Of a DNA stretch of 64,000 bases, positions 1-7,065 are shown one piece after another. The notes under the pieces are model-generated. The model was not told the origin of the DNA and ran no database searches. It saw nothing but the letters and a program-made list of their open reading frames with translations. The position numbers were made by a program, and so were the translations under genes. How positions within the stretch are numbered: the first letter of the stretch is position 1; every line of letters starts with the position of its first letter. This stretch comes from Mesorhizobium qingshengii (GTDB taxonomy: Bacteria; Pseudomonadota; Alphaproteobacteria; Rhizobiales; Rhizobiaceae): contig NZ_JAPFQA010000004.1 in assembly GCF_027563465.1 (NCBI RefSeq), positions 1 to 64,000 on the forward strand, given 5' to 3'.

Positions 1-101
1 GATTGAGGTATCCGAGCGTCGTCACTCCCCTTGAGAAAGACAGGTATAATTCCGGCGTTCCCGACGCGGGATAGGCCCGTTTCGGCGAACAGGAGGGTAA
101 G

Positions 102-230
102 ATGCTGCGCGCAATATTCAGGGTTCTGGCTATCGTCGTCCTCTGCTCCACCGCCGTCGGAATCACGGCAAGTCTGACCATGGCTGACACGCGTGACGCT
201 GGCCACAAGCCGGGTGATAGGGGACACTAG
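102..230 (+). CDS. small secreted or membrane-anchored peptide (42 aa)
   Basis: A 42-codon ORF has an excellent ribosome-binding site (AGGAGG, 6 nt before the ATG). Residues 1-10 carry two arginines and residues 7-26 are hydrophobic, ending near TMADT, so a signal peptide or single membrane anchor followed by a short charged tail is likely. Tiny exported peptides like this are frequent in Mesorhizobium intergenic regions. No family is recognised and no function is proposed. The ribosome-binding site and the hydrophobic core are the only support. Confidence 0.5.
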   Translation: MLRAIFRVLAIVVLCSTAVGITASLTMADTRDAGHKPGDRGH

Positions 231-487
231 GTCCACTGCCCAATCCCGACGCGAGATCGGTCAATTCGTCACCGCCCAAGTTGATGGCCCGTTGCTCCCG
301 CGGCGGGCCTATCTTTCGCCCAAGGCAGCAAGATCGCTGGGGTGTGACAGGTAAGCTTGGAGAATGAACCGACAGTTCGAATCCCGGCAAATCCTGCAAA
401 CGTAGCCCAGGATACAGCGCCGATCGGAAGGCAGCACGGTGCGTCAAATGAAACCGTGCTGCCTCCTGTGTTCAGCGATTTCCCAAA

Positions 488-772
488 TCAGCCGGCAGGC
501 CTGTAAGCGCAGGCAGCCTTTTTGGCGACTGCAATCACGGCTTTCATGTCGAGTTCTTCGAGCACGACGACGTCGCTCACCGAGCCGCTTGCCCGCACCG
601 CCAGCGTTAAGCCCATCCCAGCGGATTGATCCGGCACTTCACCGTTGATGACGACGTCATTGATGGTACGCGTAAACATCATGCTGGCTACTTTGCCGCC
701 GACGCTTTCAAAAAGCGCCTTGACGGCAGCTTCCCAATCCCAGTCGGAGAGGCGCGGAAATATCCACCACAA
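488..772 (-). CDS. hypothetical protein, C-terminal part convincing
   Basis: The frame encodes a protein-like sequence without biased composition (core ...FTRTINDVVINGEVPD..., then a hydrophobic beta-rich stretch and a C-terminal helix). The only initiator is a TTG with no clear ribosome-binding site, and coherent-looking sequence continues upstream to a stop near 850. The real start may therefore be missing, making this a remnant, or may be a rare codon. It lies just downstream of, and on the same strand as, the small membrane protein at 819-1013, so the two could be cotranscribed. No family is recognised. Confidence 0.35.
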   Translation of the reverse strand: MWWIFPRLSDWDWEAAVKALFESVGGKVASMMFTRTINDVVINGEVPDQSAGMGLTLAVRASGSVSDVVVLEELDMKAVIAVAKKAACAYRPAG

Positions 773-818
773 GCCCCAAGGAAAGCTTCGCCCCCCAGCA
801 GGCGCGCTTGCACGAATG

Positions 819-1013
819 TCAATAACGACGTGGCCGCAACGAAAGTATCAGCCCGACCACCAAGCCGAGAACGAACCCGAGCGGCCCTGTGATGAAGATG
901 CCGAGCAGCGGCCCCTGGTTGGCCTCGGGCGTGAAGATGAGCGGCCCAACGAACCCGCCGACAAAGCCGACGACGCCCAGGATCACGCCCCAGCGGAACA
1001 TAGTAGCGATCAT
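819..1013 (-). CDS. small two-helix membrane protein (64 aa)
   Basis: The ATG at 1013 is preceded by a purine-rich GGGGGAT box; a longer upstream extension of the frame runs into the hairpin repeat and is rejected. Residues 5-25 (glycine-rich, ending in GGFVGPLIF) and 37-59 (LGIFITGPLGFVLGLVVGL) are two predicted membrane helices joined by a short polar loop, with a basic C-terminus (LRPRRY). It resembles the many small glycine-zipper-like inner-membrane proteins of rhizobia. Function is unknown. Confidence 0.55.
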   Translation of the reverse strand: MIATMFRWGVILGVVGFVGGFVGPLIFTPEANQGPLLGIFITGPLGFVLGLVVGLILSLRPRRY

Positions 1014-1040
1014 GTATCCCCCAAAACCTCGCCCCGATTT

Positions 1041-1190
1041 GCTTACGAATCTGCAAGTCGCGCATCTGAGCCTAGTCCAATAGGCTGACCGGGGAGCAGC
1101 GAATTCATTCAGCCCTTCGCTACTCCCTGGGTTCCCCACACCCGACAGCCCGCTGCACCCCCCAAAAATCCCGGCAGCGGGCTGGTTCCC
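1041..1190. repeat. two-hairpin intergenic repeat, copy 1
   Basis: This is the first of three related elements of about 150 nt (others at 3571-3710 and 3719-3872). Each starts with TTACGAATC-like sequence and holds two inverted repeats: a GCAGCGAA/TTCGCTnC stem (here around 1095-1120) and a 10-bp AGCCCGCTGC/GCAGCGGGCT stem (1147-1156 with 1174-1183). The architecture, two palindromes in a short intergenic mosaic, recalls the RIME elements described in rhizobia. Identity with RIME was not checked. Confidence 0.8.
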
Positions 1191-1331
1191 GCGGCGGTCC
1201 TGGACGAACGCAAAACCACCGACTGATCAAGTCGTCAAGTTGGCGATGTGGCCCGCTGCCTCGGTGGCGGGTCTCCTGGCCTGGAACAAAAGAGCGGCGA
1301 TCCGGTTTCAGCGGGATGGGAGGAAATGGCT

Positions 1332-1496
1332 ATGCCAAACAAAATCAAAGATCCGTCACCGAAACCCGACCCGGAGAAGGCACCCATCCGTCGCCGCGAA
1401 AAGGAAGCACCGCCAGAGCTAGAACATGTCAATCCGCCACCGCGAGATGTGCGAGAGGCACCGGTCCCAAATCCAAACGGCGAGAAGAATTGTTAA
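1332..1496 (+). CDS. small proline-rich charged protein (54 aa)
   Basis: The ATG at 1332 has GGGAGG 8 nt upstream, which decides the start over the more distant in-frame ATG codons. The product is very hydrophilic and rich in Pro, Glu, Lys and Arg (MPNKIKDPSPKPDPEKAP...), with no hydrophobic core, so it is probably disordered and cytoplasmic. Comparable short Pro/Glu-rich proteins occur widely in Mesorhizobium, but I recognise no named family. The evidence is the ribosome-binding site and a coherent charge pattern. Confidence 0.5.
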   Translation: MPNKIKDPSPKPDPEKAPIRRREKEAPPELEHVNPPPRDVREAPVPNPNGEKNC

Positions 1497-1594
1497 GCGC
1501 CGGCCGCATGCGGCGACGATGAGTTGCGGGTGGCTGTGCGTTTTAGCCAGTGCACCTCCGGCATGATAATTGCTTCCACATCCCTGAGGGGGAA

Positions 1595-1798
1595 ATGGCT
1601 GGGCCAATGCATCGAAATGATGAAGAACTGTGCAATTGGGCGGGCGCAAGGGGCATCACGATCTACCAGCGATCAAAGACTGTCTGGATTGCGGCGGGAA
1701 CGTATCGGGGCCGTGAATATGAGGTGAAGGGCCGTACTCCTGCCCTTGCGCTTGCATTGTGGATGGAGGCCGCGCAGTACCGAGGTTCGGGAATATAG
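1595..1798 (+). CDS. hypothetical protein (about 67 aa)
   Basis: The translation reads as a small folded domain: ITIYQRSKTVWIAAGTYRGREYEVKG followed by a helix (TPALALALWMEAAQY). A beta-hairpin then an amphipathic helix is plausible. A GAGGGGG box at 1586-1592 lies too close to the ATG at 1595 and rather far from the ATG at 1607, so the start is one of these two; 1595 is given. No family assignment. Confidence 0.5.
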   Translation: MAGPMHRNDEELCNWAGARGITIYQRSKTVWIAAGTYRGREYEVKGRTPALALALWMEAAQYRGSGI

Positions 1799-2075
1799 GG
1801 CAGCAGGGTGCGGCCGACGCCTTCGGGTCAGGGTGGCTCCATCGAGCGCCGGCCTTGGCAGGGTTGGGGTCCTGCCACCGCATAAAATTAGCTGATTCTA
1901 AAATATCAAGGAATAGTGTGATTGCGCAAAGGTGCCATTCCGATGGTCGCCTTCGCCGAACTCGTCTCCGTCGATGGAGCGGGACTCCGCTGCCCCCGTT
2001 GCCAATGAAGGACGAGGCGGGCGGCACGCACTTCAAGATGAGGGAGGCGCCGACGCCCCCACGTCTCGCAGCATC

Positions 2076-2354
2076 CTAGAATCGGTCGTTCACCGCTGTG
2101 AACCGGCCGTGAGCGAATAGGAGCGATGGGTTGGGCTCCAGCCGCACGACCGTGGGGGGCTTGATGTGAACCCTCTGGCCTTCCGCAAATGCCAGGGCGA
2201 ATGATTTCAGCGCGAAAGAGTAGGTGCGCTCTTCGTCATGCTCGACAACACGCACGAACCACTCGCCGTCGGCCTCAAACACTTCGACTCGGGTTCCCGA
2301 GAGCCCGCCGTAGCTGGTCAGATAACCGCCGATATCGCGCTGGGAACGGGCCAC
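2076..2354 (-). CDS. hypothetical protein (92 aa)
   Basis: The GTG start at 2354 is chosen because GGGAGGAAAGC stands directly before it; the longer ATG version lacks such a site and begins with atypical sequence. The product has alternating beta-strand-like segments (RVEVFEADGEWFVRVVEHDEERTYSFALKSFALAFAEGQRVHI). This pattern suits a small barrel or hairpin fold with a repeated FAL motif. No signal peptide or membrane helix. Likely a conserved rhizobial hypothetical, function unknown. Confidence 0.6.
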   Translation of the reverse strand: MARSQRDIGGYLTSYGGLSGTRVEVFEADGEWFVRVVEHDEERTYSFALKSFALAFAEGQRVHIKPPTVVRLEPNPSLLFAHGRFTAVNDRF

Positions 2355-2815
2355 CGCTTTCCTCCCATGTAGAAAAATATGCAACCATGCTAATGAAGAT
2401 ACCCTGCAATGAACTATGACATGGCTCACATAGCTTTCGGCCAGGCCAATTGGATCCCTGTTTTGCGGATCAATGCATGCGTTTGAAGTTCATCCCCCAC
2501 TGATGCCAACTCTGTGGAACTCAGAGCCTATAGCTGCCCTATCCCAACTGCCTTTCAAAAACCGGCAGATAGCCATGGTCGATGCCATTGGCCGTAAGGT
2601 GCGGATCGAGGAGCTCGCGCCGAAGCCGACGAAGGTCGCGCGCCTCACTCAAATCGCTGCCGGCGCTCCGACCCTGGCGGTCGCAGAGAAGATGGCCGGC
2701 GCCAGTTGGGCGGGGTGGGCTTTGGGGTGACGCCGGCCAAGCGGACATCAAATCCGCCGCGATTGTAATATGCGCCAGCCGTCAGGGTGCGGTTATGGTG
2801 TGATCGCGGAAGCCG
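2355..2815. other. stretch without a confident gene
   Basis: Frames are open on both strands but show no convincing ribosome-binding site, and their compositions look like translated high-GC noise. One plus-strand frame (about 2580-2700) includes a protein-like segment (RKVRIEELAPKPTKVARL), possibly a remnant. The only clear structure is the hairpin repeat at 2692-2755. Confidence 0.5.
2692..2755. repeat. hairpin repeat downstream of omp gene, copy 1
   Basis: It shares most of its length with 4930-4993. Both begin ATGGCCGGCGCCAG, contain GGTGGGCTTT, and close with CGCCGGCCAAGCGGACATCA. Outer arms GGCCGGCGCC and GACGCCGGCC can pair over about 9 bp. It lies 60 nt beyond the stop of the outer-membrane gene at 2816-3469, the same relative position as copy 2. 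Confidence 0.75.
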
Positions 2816-3469
2816 TTAGAACTTCATTGCCAGACCGACCCTGAAATCATGTGTCTGAACTGTGTGTTCGAGCACGCAGCCGCCGCCACAATATTCAAGC
2901 GTCTTCTTGCCGAAAAACGAGAAGTCGTATTCGCCGCGCAGGAACACGTTGTGGGTCAACGCCACATCGACGCCAGCGCCTACGATACCGCCCACAATTG
3001 TTCCGTCGCGCTCGGCCGAGCCGCCAGGATAGAACGTCTTCAGCTTTGCTGCGGTGACACCGGCCGTCACGAACGGCAAATACCGCCCCATGTCCATACC
3101 AACCCGGCCCTTCAACGATCCGAATAAACCGGTGGAGGCATCAAGGATGCCTGGCCCCGGAATGTCGTCGAAAGTGTTCTTCTTGAAGCGATATCCCAAC
3201 TCGCCTTCGACGCCGTAGACGACCTTGCCCGATTGGAAGTTGTAGCCGGCAAAACCGCCAAGGGTCGCCGAGCCGACACTGTGCGTGGCACTGGCGCCGA
3301 TGTTCGGCTCGTGAATCTTGTAGTGCTCAAGCGTTCCGGCGCCAAACACGCCTGCATAAGGCCCTTGCCATGTCCATTCTGGGGTTTCGGTCGGCGTTGC
3401 CATATCGGCGGCCATCACCGGTGTGCACAGTGCAAGACCAAAAACAGAAGCGAGCAAGAAACTCTTCAT
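2816..3469 (-). CDS. outer-membrane beta-barrel protein (Omp25/31-like)
   Basis: The 217-aa product has a signal peptide (MKSFLLASVFGLALCTPVMA, cleavage near residue 20). A barrel follows: WQGPYAGVFGAG, then strands with alternating glycine and aromatic residues, and a C-terminal FRVGLAMKF ending in the terminal Phe typical of outer-membrane proteins. This matches the 8-stranded Omp25/Omp31/RopB-type surface proteins of Rhizobiales in size and pattern. The segment YCGGGCVLEHT carries two Cys that may bridge an outer loop. The ATG at 3469 is preferred over the GTG four codons upstream because mature signal-peptide spacing fits better. A paralogue lies at 5105-5791. Confidence 0.75.
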   Translation of the reverse strand: MKSFLLASVFGLALCTPVMAADMATPTETPEWTWQGPYAGVFGAGTLEHYKIHEPNIGASATHSVGSATLGGFAGYNFQSGKVVYGVEGELGYRFKKNTFDDIPGPGILDASTGLFGSLKGRVGMDMGRYLPFVTAGVTAAKLKTFYPGGSAERDGTIVGGIVGAGVDVALTHNVFLRGEYDFSFFGKKTLEYCGGGCVLEHTVQTHDFRVGLAMKF

Positions 3470-3570
3470 CAGAATCCCCACCGAATTCGATAAAGCCTAA
3501 AGTATATCAGCTTAGTCGGTTCTGTATGTAGCCACAAAGTCACAGGCTCAAAACAAACGTGGCGAGATTC

Positions 3571-3710
3571 CTTACGAATCCGTAAGTCGCCGATCCGTGC
3601 AAAGCCAGCTAACCGTCACCGGTGGCAGCGAACGGCACTTCGCTGCCCGGTGGGCCTCCACCCGCCGAAACCAATGGCCCGCTGCCTGCTCAGTCTGCCC
3701 GGCAGCGGGC
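3571..3710. repeat. two-hairpin intergenic repeat, copy 2
   Basis: Diverged copy of the 1041-1190 element. It begins CTTACGAATCCGTAAGT, carries a 9-bp stem GGCAGCGAA/TTCGCTGCC (3624-3632 with 3639-3647) and a 10-bp stem GCCCGCTGCC/GGCAGCGGGC (3677-3686 with 3701-3710). Copy 3 follows after 8 nt in the same orientation. Loop sequences differ while stems are kept, which looks like compensatory change. Confidence 0.8.
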
Positions 3711-3718
3711 TGTCGGCC

Positions 3719-3872
3719 TTCTTACGAATCCGTATGTAGCGCATCTGAGCCTGGGTCCCATATGTTGGCCGGGAGCAGTGAAAACTGGTTCACCCCTTCG
3801 CTGCTCGGTGGGTTCCCAAACCCGACAGCCCGCTGCTACCCCCAACAAAAATCAGGCAGCGGGCTGGTTCCC
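3719..3872. repeat. two-hairpin intergenic repeat, copy 3
   Basis: Closest relative of copy 1: CTTACGAATC, GCGCATCTGAGCCT and CCCGACAGCCCGCTGC are shared. Stems are GAGCAGTGAA/TTCGCTGCTC (3773-3782 with 3797-3806, one G-T type mismatch) and AGCCCGCTGC/GCAGCGGGCT (3827-3836 with 3856-3865). The insertion of this copy appears to truncate the DUF3102-like frame that reads into it from 4150. Confidence 0.8.
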
Positions 3873-4153
3873 ACAGTGAGCCTACATTTCGTTGTTTTCG
3901 ATGATCCCGGCTTTGGCGTCGGGCAGCTTGTGATCGGGCGATTGGCAAGTATGTCGGCTCGGCCTTCATCAATTCCAGCCGTGCGATCCGCGAAGACGAG
4001 CCGCTCCTCGGAAAGTCCGCACTCGTCGCGGACCCACGAGAGAAATGTGCCGTGCGGCATCTTTGCCTTCTGCCGCTCCAATGCCTGTCCGATCTCGATT
4101 CCCTTCTTCGCAATGTCGTCAACGCGGGTCCGGACAAGGGCGGCGTCTTGCCA
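3836..4153 (-). pseudogene. remnant of a DUF3102-like protein
   Basis: Reading right to left from a TGA near 4162, the frame gives VDDIAKKGIEIGQALERQKA, then KMPHGTFLSWVRDECGLSEE. This is the signature layout I recall for DUF3102 (helix, PHG-x-F-x-x-W, then a SE(R)-type helix), a family often found on phages and plasmids. No ATG or GTG exists before the conserved part; the first usable codon is a TTG at 4081, inside it. The C-terminal residues are translated from repeat copy 3. Loss of both ends argues for a decayed gene. The family call is from memory of the motif only. Confidence 0.45.
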
Positions 4154-4242
4154 TTGTGACGTAAGTCACAGCCGCCAGTCCATTTCCAAGCCATGCTTGC
4201 CGTCGGTCGGAATTCCCGACAGCTCAGCTTTGGAGATGATCC

Positions 4243-4518
4243 ATGCCTGGTGGTGGACCCGAAGATTTTCCCGAGATGGAAGGCGCCTTTGAAGGACATA
4301 GCATGGGCCATGATTGGAAAGCAGGGACGGGCTTCGGCCCTGCTGGCGGCAATGACGGCGGCGTGCAGGAGTTTACCGGGGTCTACTTTGCATCATGTCA
4401 AGATTGCCCGCAGGCCGGAGGTTGGATTGGACCAAATCGGCCAACGCGAGAACAGGCTCAGGCCGACGCTGACGCCCACAATGAGAGCCATCCGGGTCAC
4501 CGAGCGGGAGTGGCTTGA
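4243..4518 (+). CDS. hypothetical protein (91 aa), Gly/Asp-rich
   Basis: The ATG at 4243 has GGAGATGATCC before it, a good ribosome-binding site. The product starts acidic and glycine-rich (MPGGGPEDFPEMEG), contains FASCQDCPQAGGWIG with a CxxC pair, and ends in an Ala/Asp/His-rich helix (QAQADADAHNESHPGHRAG). The CxxC and the histidines could bind a metal. It looks like a small rhizobial conserved hypothetical. No function is proposed. Confidence 0.6.
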   Translation: MPGGGPEDFPEMEGAFEGHSMGHDWKAGTGFGPAGGNDGGVQEFTGVYFASCQDCPQAGGWIGPNRPTREQAQADADAHNESHPGHRAGVA

Positions 4519-4636
4519 ATTTCACATATGTCAGCTTGGCTTAATGTGCCGACGTTGATCGCGTAAGCCCTTGGCAAGCGATCGGCGCGATGAAAATAAT
4601 TCTCCGGTTGCGGCGACCCCTTCAACGGAGATCGCC

Positions 4637-4927
4637 ATGTCAAAGACCCTCGCCGATACCCTTGCCGCCAACGAGTCGCTCAGCATCACCTGCGGGCATC
4701 CGGCCTGCTGCAAATCGACAAAGCTCGATATCCAGGCGCTGGTCGCCAGGCTAAGGCCGGATCACGGCTCAATGCATCAGGATCTGGTTGGGCTGTTCGG
4801 CTGATCGAGATGCAAGGCCGCGGGCCGCGATCGCCTGCCGGCGTTCTTCACAGTCATTCCCGTTTACGAAGGCCAGCAGCGCGAGCGGAACCGCGACTGG
4901 AAGCCGACATTCGAACGACGGTCATGA
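4637..4927 (+). pseudogene. small Cys-rich (zinc-ribbon-like) ORF interrupted by in-frame TGA
   Basis: The ATG at 4637 follows GGAGATCGCC. The first 55 codons give an Ala/Leu helix and then ITCGHPACCKSTKLDIQALV, and stop at a TGA (4802-4804). The same frame continues for 40 more codons with protein-like sequence: SRCKAAGRDRLPAFFTVIPV, followed by a charged RERNRDWKPTFE segment, to a TGA at 4925-4927. The TGA falls exactly where a Cys codon would complete a second CxxC (TGA-Ser-Arg-Cys), pairing with the first Cys cluster as a zinc ribbon. A TGC or TGT to TGA nonsense change is the simplest explanation. Repeat copy 2 starts 2 nt after the end. Confidence 0.5.
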
Positions 4928-4929
4928 AA

Positions 4930-4993
4930 ATGGCCGGCGCCAGCCGGGGATCGGGTGGGCTTTCGGAGGCGCCGGCCAAGCGGACATCAGGCC
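4930..4993. repeat. hairpin repeat downstream of omp gene, copy 2
   Basis: Perfect 10-bp arms GGCCGGCGCC (from 4932) and GGCGCCGGCC (ending 4978) enclose a 27-nt loop containing GGTGGGCTTT, followed by AAGCGGACATCA as in copy 1. It lies about 110 nt past the stop of the outer-membrane gene at 5105-5791. It could act as a 3' mRNA hairpin. Confidence 0.75.
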
Positions 4994-5104
4994 CGCAGCC
5001 ATACAGACATGACCGATTGGCCAGCGGGCGCCAAACGGCGCGATCGCGAAATGCCAGTCTTGCCGAGACGGCCCCGGACGATCACGCCGAAGCGGTCGTC
5101 GTAA

Positions 5105-5791
5105 CTAGAAGTGGTAGTTTATGCCCACCCGAACCGTGTCGAAATTGATGCGATCGACAGACGGAAACGGGGGGTTTAGGGAGGTGATGCTCGGTGTTCC
5201 CAAGTCCACGTGCAGGTACTCGGCTTTAAAAGAGAGGTGCTGATTGAAGGCCCATTCTACGCCGGCGCCGGCGCTCCAGCCCCACCTGGTATCGCTATAG
5301 CTACAGGTCGGAGTGAAACCGCACGCCCCGAGGTCGGCCGACCCTTTGACGTGGCCGACTGCAAAACCGCCCGTCGCGTAAGGTAGGAAATTTTCGAACG
5401 CATATCCAACTCGCGCGCGGCCGGTGCCGTACCAGTTGATCTCGGCGCTACAGCCTTCGATGTAGCATGGTGCAGAGGGGGCGGGTGCGACGACATCGCC
5501 CTTCATGTCGGCGTACGATATATCCCCCTCGATACCGAACACCCATTGTCCACGCTGCCAATTGTAGCCTGCCGTGGCGCCGCCAACGAAACCATTGGCG
5601 TCGAAGTCCACCGACGACCCAAAGTAATTGGACGTGTTCCTGTCCCAGCCATAGCCAGCGACCCCGCCGATATAGGCGCCGGACCAGTTGAAATTTGCCG
5701 CCCCAACGTCCGTCGCTACGGCGTCGGCGGCAAGCGCGGAGCCGGCAACGAGTGACAGAAACCCCGCAAGCAGAATGGACAAGATGCGCAT
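5105..5791 (-). CDS. outer-membrane beta-barrel protein (Omp25/31-like)
   Basis: The product has 228 aa with a signal peptide (MRILSILLAGFLSLVAGSALA). Strand motifs typical of the porin-like Omp25/Omp31 family follow: FNWSGAYIGGVAGYGW near the N-terminus, GFVGGATAGYNWQRGQWVFGIEGD, YGTGRARVGYAFENFLPYATGGFAVG, and a C-terminal VRVGINYHF with the terminal Phe. Two Cys pairs (CYIEGC and CGFTPTC) probably form disulfides in surface loops. The family forms abundant surface proteins; a role in permeability or surface integrity is likely. It is more canonical than the paralogue at 2816-3469. Confidence 0.85.
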   Translation of the reverse strand: MRILSILLAGFLSLVAGSALAADAVATDVGAANFNWSGAYIGGVAGYGWDRNTSNYFGSSVDFDANGFVGGATAGYNWQRGQWVFGIEGDISYADMKGDVVAPAPSAPCYIEGCSAEINWYGTGRARVGYAFENFLPYATGGFAVGHVKGSADLGACGFTPTCSYSDTRWGWSAGAGVEWAFNQHLSFKAEYLHVDLGTPSITSLNPPFPSVDRINFDTVRVGINYHF

Positions 5792-5911
5792 CGATATCCC
5801 CTAGCCACGTAATATCTTCAAATTGCGATAAGATCAGAAATTCTTCATGTAATCTGTGCTGTTCCTGTAACACTTGGCAAATATCCATCTGGTCGGGGTG
5901 TTTGCAGCAGC

Positions 5912-6433
5912 ATGAGGTGCGGGTCGCAGACGGACCCGCACCAATCACTCTCGCCGAGTGTCCGCACCTATCGTGCCGGCCTAGCCGTCTACAACGCCCA
6001 CGTTCCCGACGATGATGACAGGTTCATGGAAAGATATGTCGATCTGTGGCGGGTTCCTTTCGATGTTCTTTCTGAAGCCCCTTGGCATGCCCAAGGGCAT
6101 GGACCCGCGCACATATGGCGCCAGGAAGTCGAGAAGCGCGTGAATGACCTTCTAGACCGCGCCATGAGCCTCATAACGGCGCTCGACTGCATGGAGGCCG
6201 ATTGGGATCTGGTGGACACCGCAGACGATGAGCCGTCGTCAGGCTGGGGGCATCGCGGCGGGCAATCGTTTCTTGTTTGGCACCGCGCCTATCCCGGTCC
6301 ACGCAGCACATGCGATCTGGAGCTCGACAGCTGCGACGACGAGGACGGCGGCGACCTGGAGGGTACTGCCCGGGAGACCACGGCGAAACCGTCATGTGGC
6401 CCGACGACTTGGAATCGCAGGGAGTGCTCGTGA
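5912..6433 (+). CDS. hypothetical acidic protein (up to 173 aa)
   Basis: The interior is convincing: DDDDRFMERYVDLWRVPFDV, then an amphipathic helix (EKRVNDLLDRAMSLITALDCME), then an acidic tail with DLELDSCDDEDGGDLEG. This layout, a helix ending ALIxALDxMxxDxDLE and then a repetitive acidic C-terminus, resembles a family of unannotated Mesorhizobium proteins. The start is uncertain; the ATG at 6026 is an alternative. The last 20 residues (ETTAKPSCGPTTW...) look atypical, so a late frameshift is possible. Function unknown. Confidence 0.5.
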   Translation: MRCGSQTDPHQSLSPSVRTYRAGLAVYNAHVPDDDDRFMERYVDLWRVPFDVLSEAPWHAQGHGPAHIWRQEVEKRVNDLLDRAMSLITALDCMEADWDLVDTADDEPSSGWGHRGGQSFLVWHRAYPGPRSTCDLELDSCDDEDGGDLEGTARETTAKPSCGPTTWNRRECS

Positions 6434-6507
6434 GGTCAGGGCTATGATCACCGTGCTCAATCCCAAGTGCCCGGGGGCGGAGGGTGACTAAGTGCCTTGA
6501 AAAGATT

Positions 6508-6582
6508 TGGCTCCCCGGGCCGGATTCGAACCAGCGACCAACCGGTTAACAGCCGGTTGCTCTACCACTGAGCTACCGGGGA
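6508..6582 (-). tRNA. tRNA-Asn (GTT)
   Basis: Read on the minus strand it has a TCCCCGG/CCGGGGA acceptor stem, discriminator G and an encoded CCA (6508-6510). The D-arm reads AGCTCAGTGGTAGAGC, the anticodon loop CTGTTAA gives anticodon GTT, and the T-arm contains GGTTCGAATCC. All four stems pair. It decodes AAC and AAU. Confidence 0.97.
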
Positions 6583-6807
6583 ACGGAGGCTCTCATGCGA
6601 GTGGCGCAGCCTATAGCTGCCCTTTTCGGCTTTGCAAAGAAGCATTTCGCATTTTTCCGAGGCTTTTTCGCACCGCGGTTTCTCGCAATCGTCCCAGGAG
6701 CCCCTCATATAAGCCCTCTTACCAAGGGACAGGGAACCGAAAAGCGTGTCTGCGGCTTTGGTTCAATGACGGTCCTGAACGGTCAAACGGGTCAATCTTT
6801 CGAGACG

Positions 6808-7065
6808 ATGACAGCACAAGACAACCATATGCCGGCGCGGAAAATTTCGGTTTTGGGCCGCGAGTTCAAAATGCCGCGCTCGCGTGGCCTCAGAATCGCG
6901 ATCGGTATGCTGCTGACCGTCGGCGGCATCCTCGGTTTCCTGCCGATCCTCGGCTTCTGGATGGTGCCGCTCGGATTTCTGGTGCTGTCCTATGAATTCG
7001 CCATGGTTCGCCGCCACCGCCGGCGCTTTGTCGTCTGGTGGGAACGGCGACGTCGACCGGATTGA
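6808..7065 (+). CDS. small membrane protein, PGPGW-type
   Basis: The C-terminal 75 residues are the informative part. A basic amphipathic lead (ARKISVLGREFKMPRSRGLR) precedes one long hydrophobic hairpin (AIGMLLTVGGILGFLPILG / WMVPLGFLVLSYEFA) and a very basic tail (RRHRRRFVVWWERRRRPD). The GFLPILGFWMVPLGFLVL pattern fits the putative transmembrane PGPGW family, inner membrane with both ends cytoplasmic. In-frame ATG codons exist at 6766, 6808 and 6829; 6808 is a compromise because none has a strong ribosome-binding site. Function unknown. Confidence 0.6.
   Translation: MTAQDNHMPARKISVLGREFKMPRSRGLRIAIGMLLTVGGILGFLPILGFWMVPLGFLVLSYEFAMVRRHRRRFVVWWERRRRPD

Noticed and set aside
1922..2005. 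27-codon ORF starting TTG and ending CPRCQ
   Set aside because: The CxxC is suggestive, but there is no ribosome-binding site and the ORF is too short to separate from chance.
3597..4292. 231-codon plus-strand ORF
   Set aside because: Crosses repeats 2 and 3, is Ser/Arg-rich and has no ribosome site; it is antisense to the DUF3102-like remnant.
4802..4804. Selenocysteine insertion at the in-frame TGA
   Set aside because: No convincing SECIS stem-loop directly 3', the position is a predicted structural Zn-Cys, and nonsense mutation is simpler.
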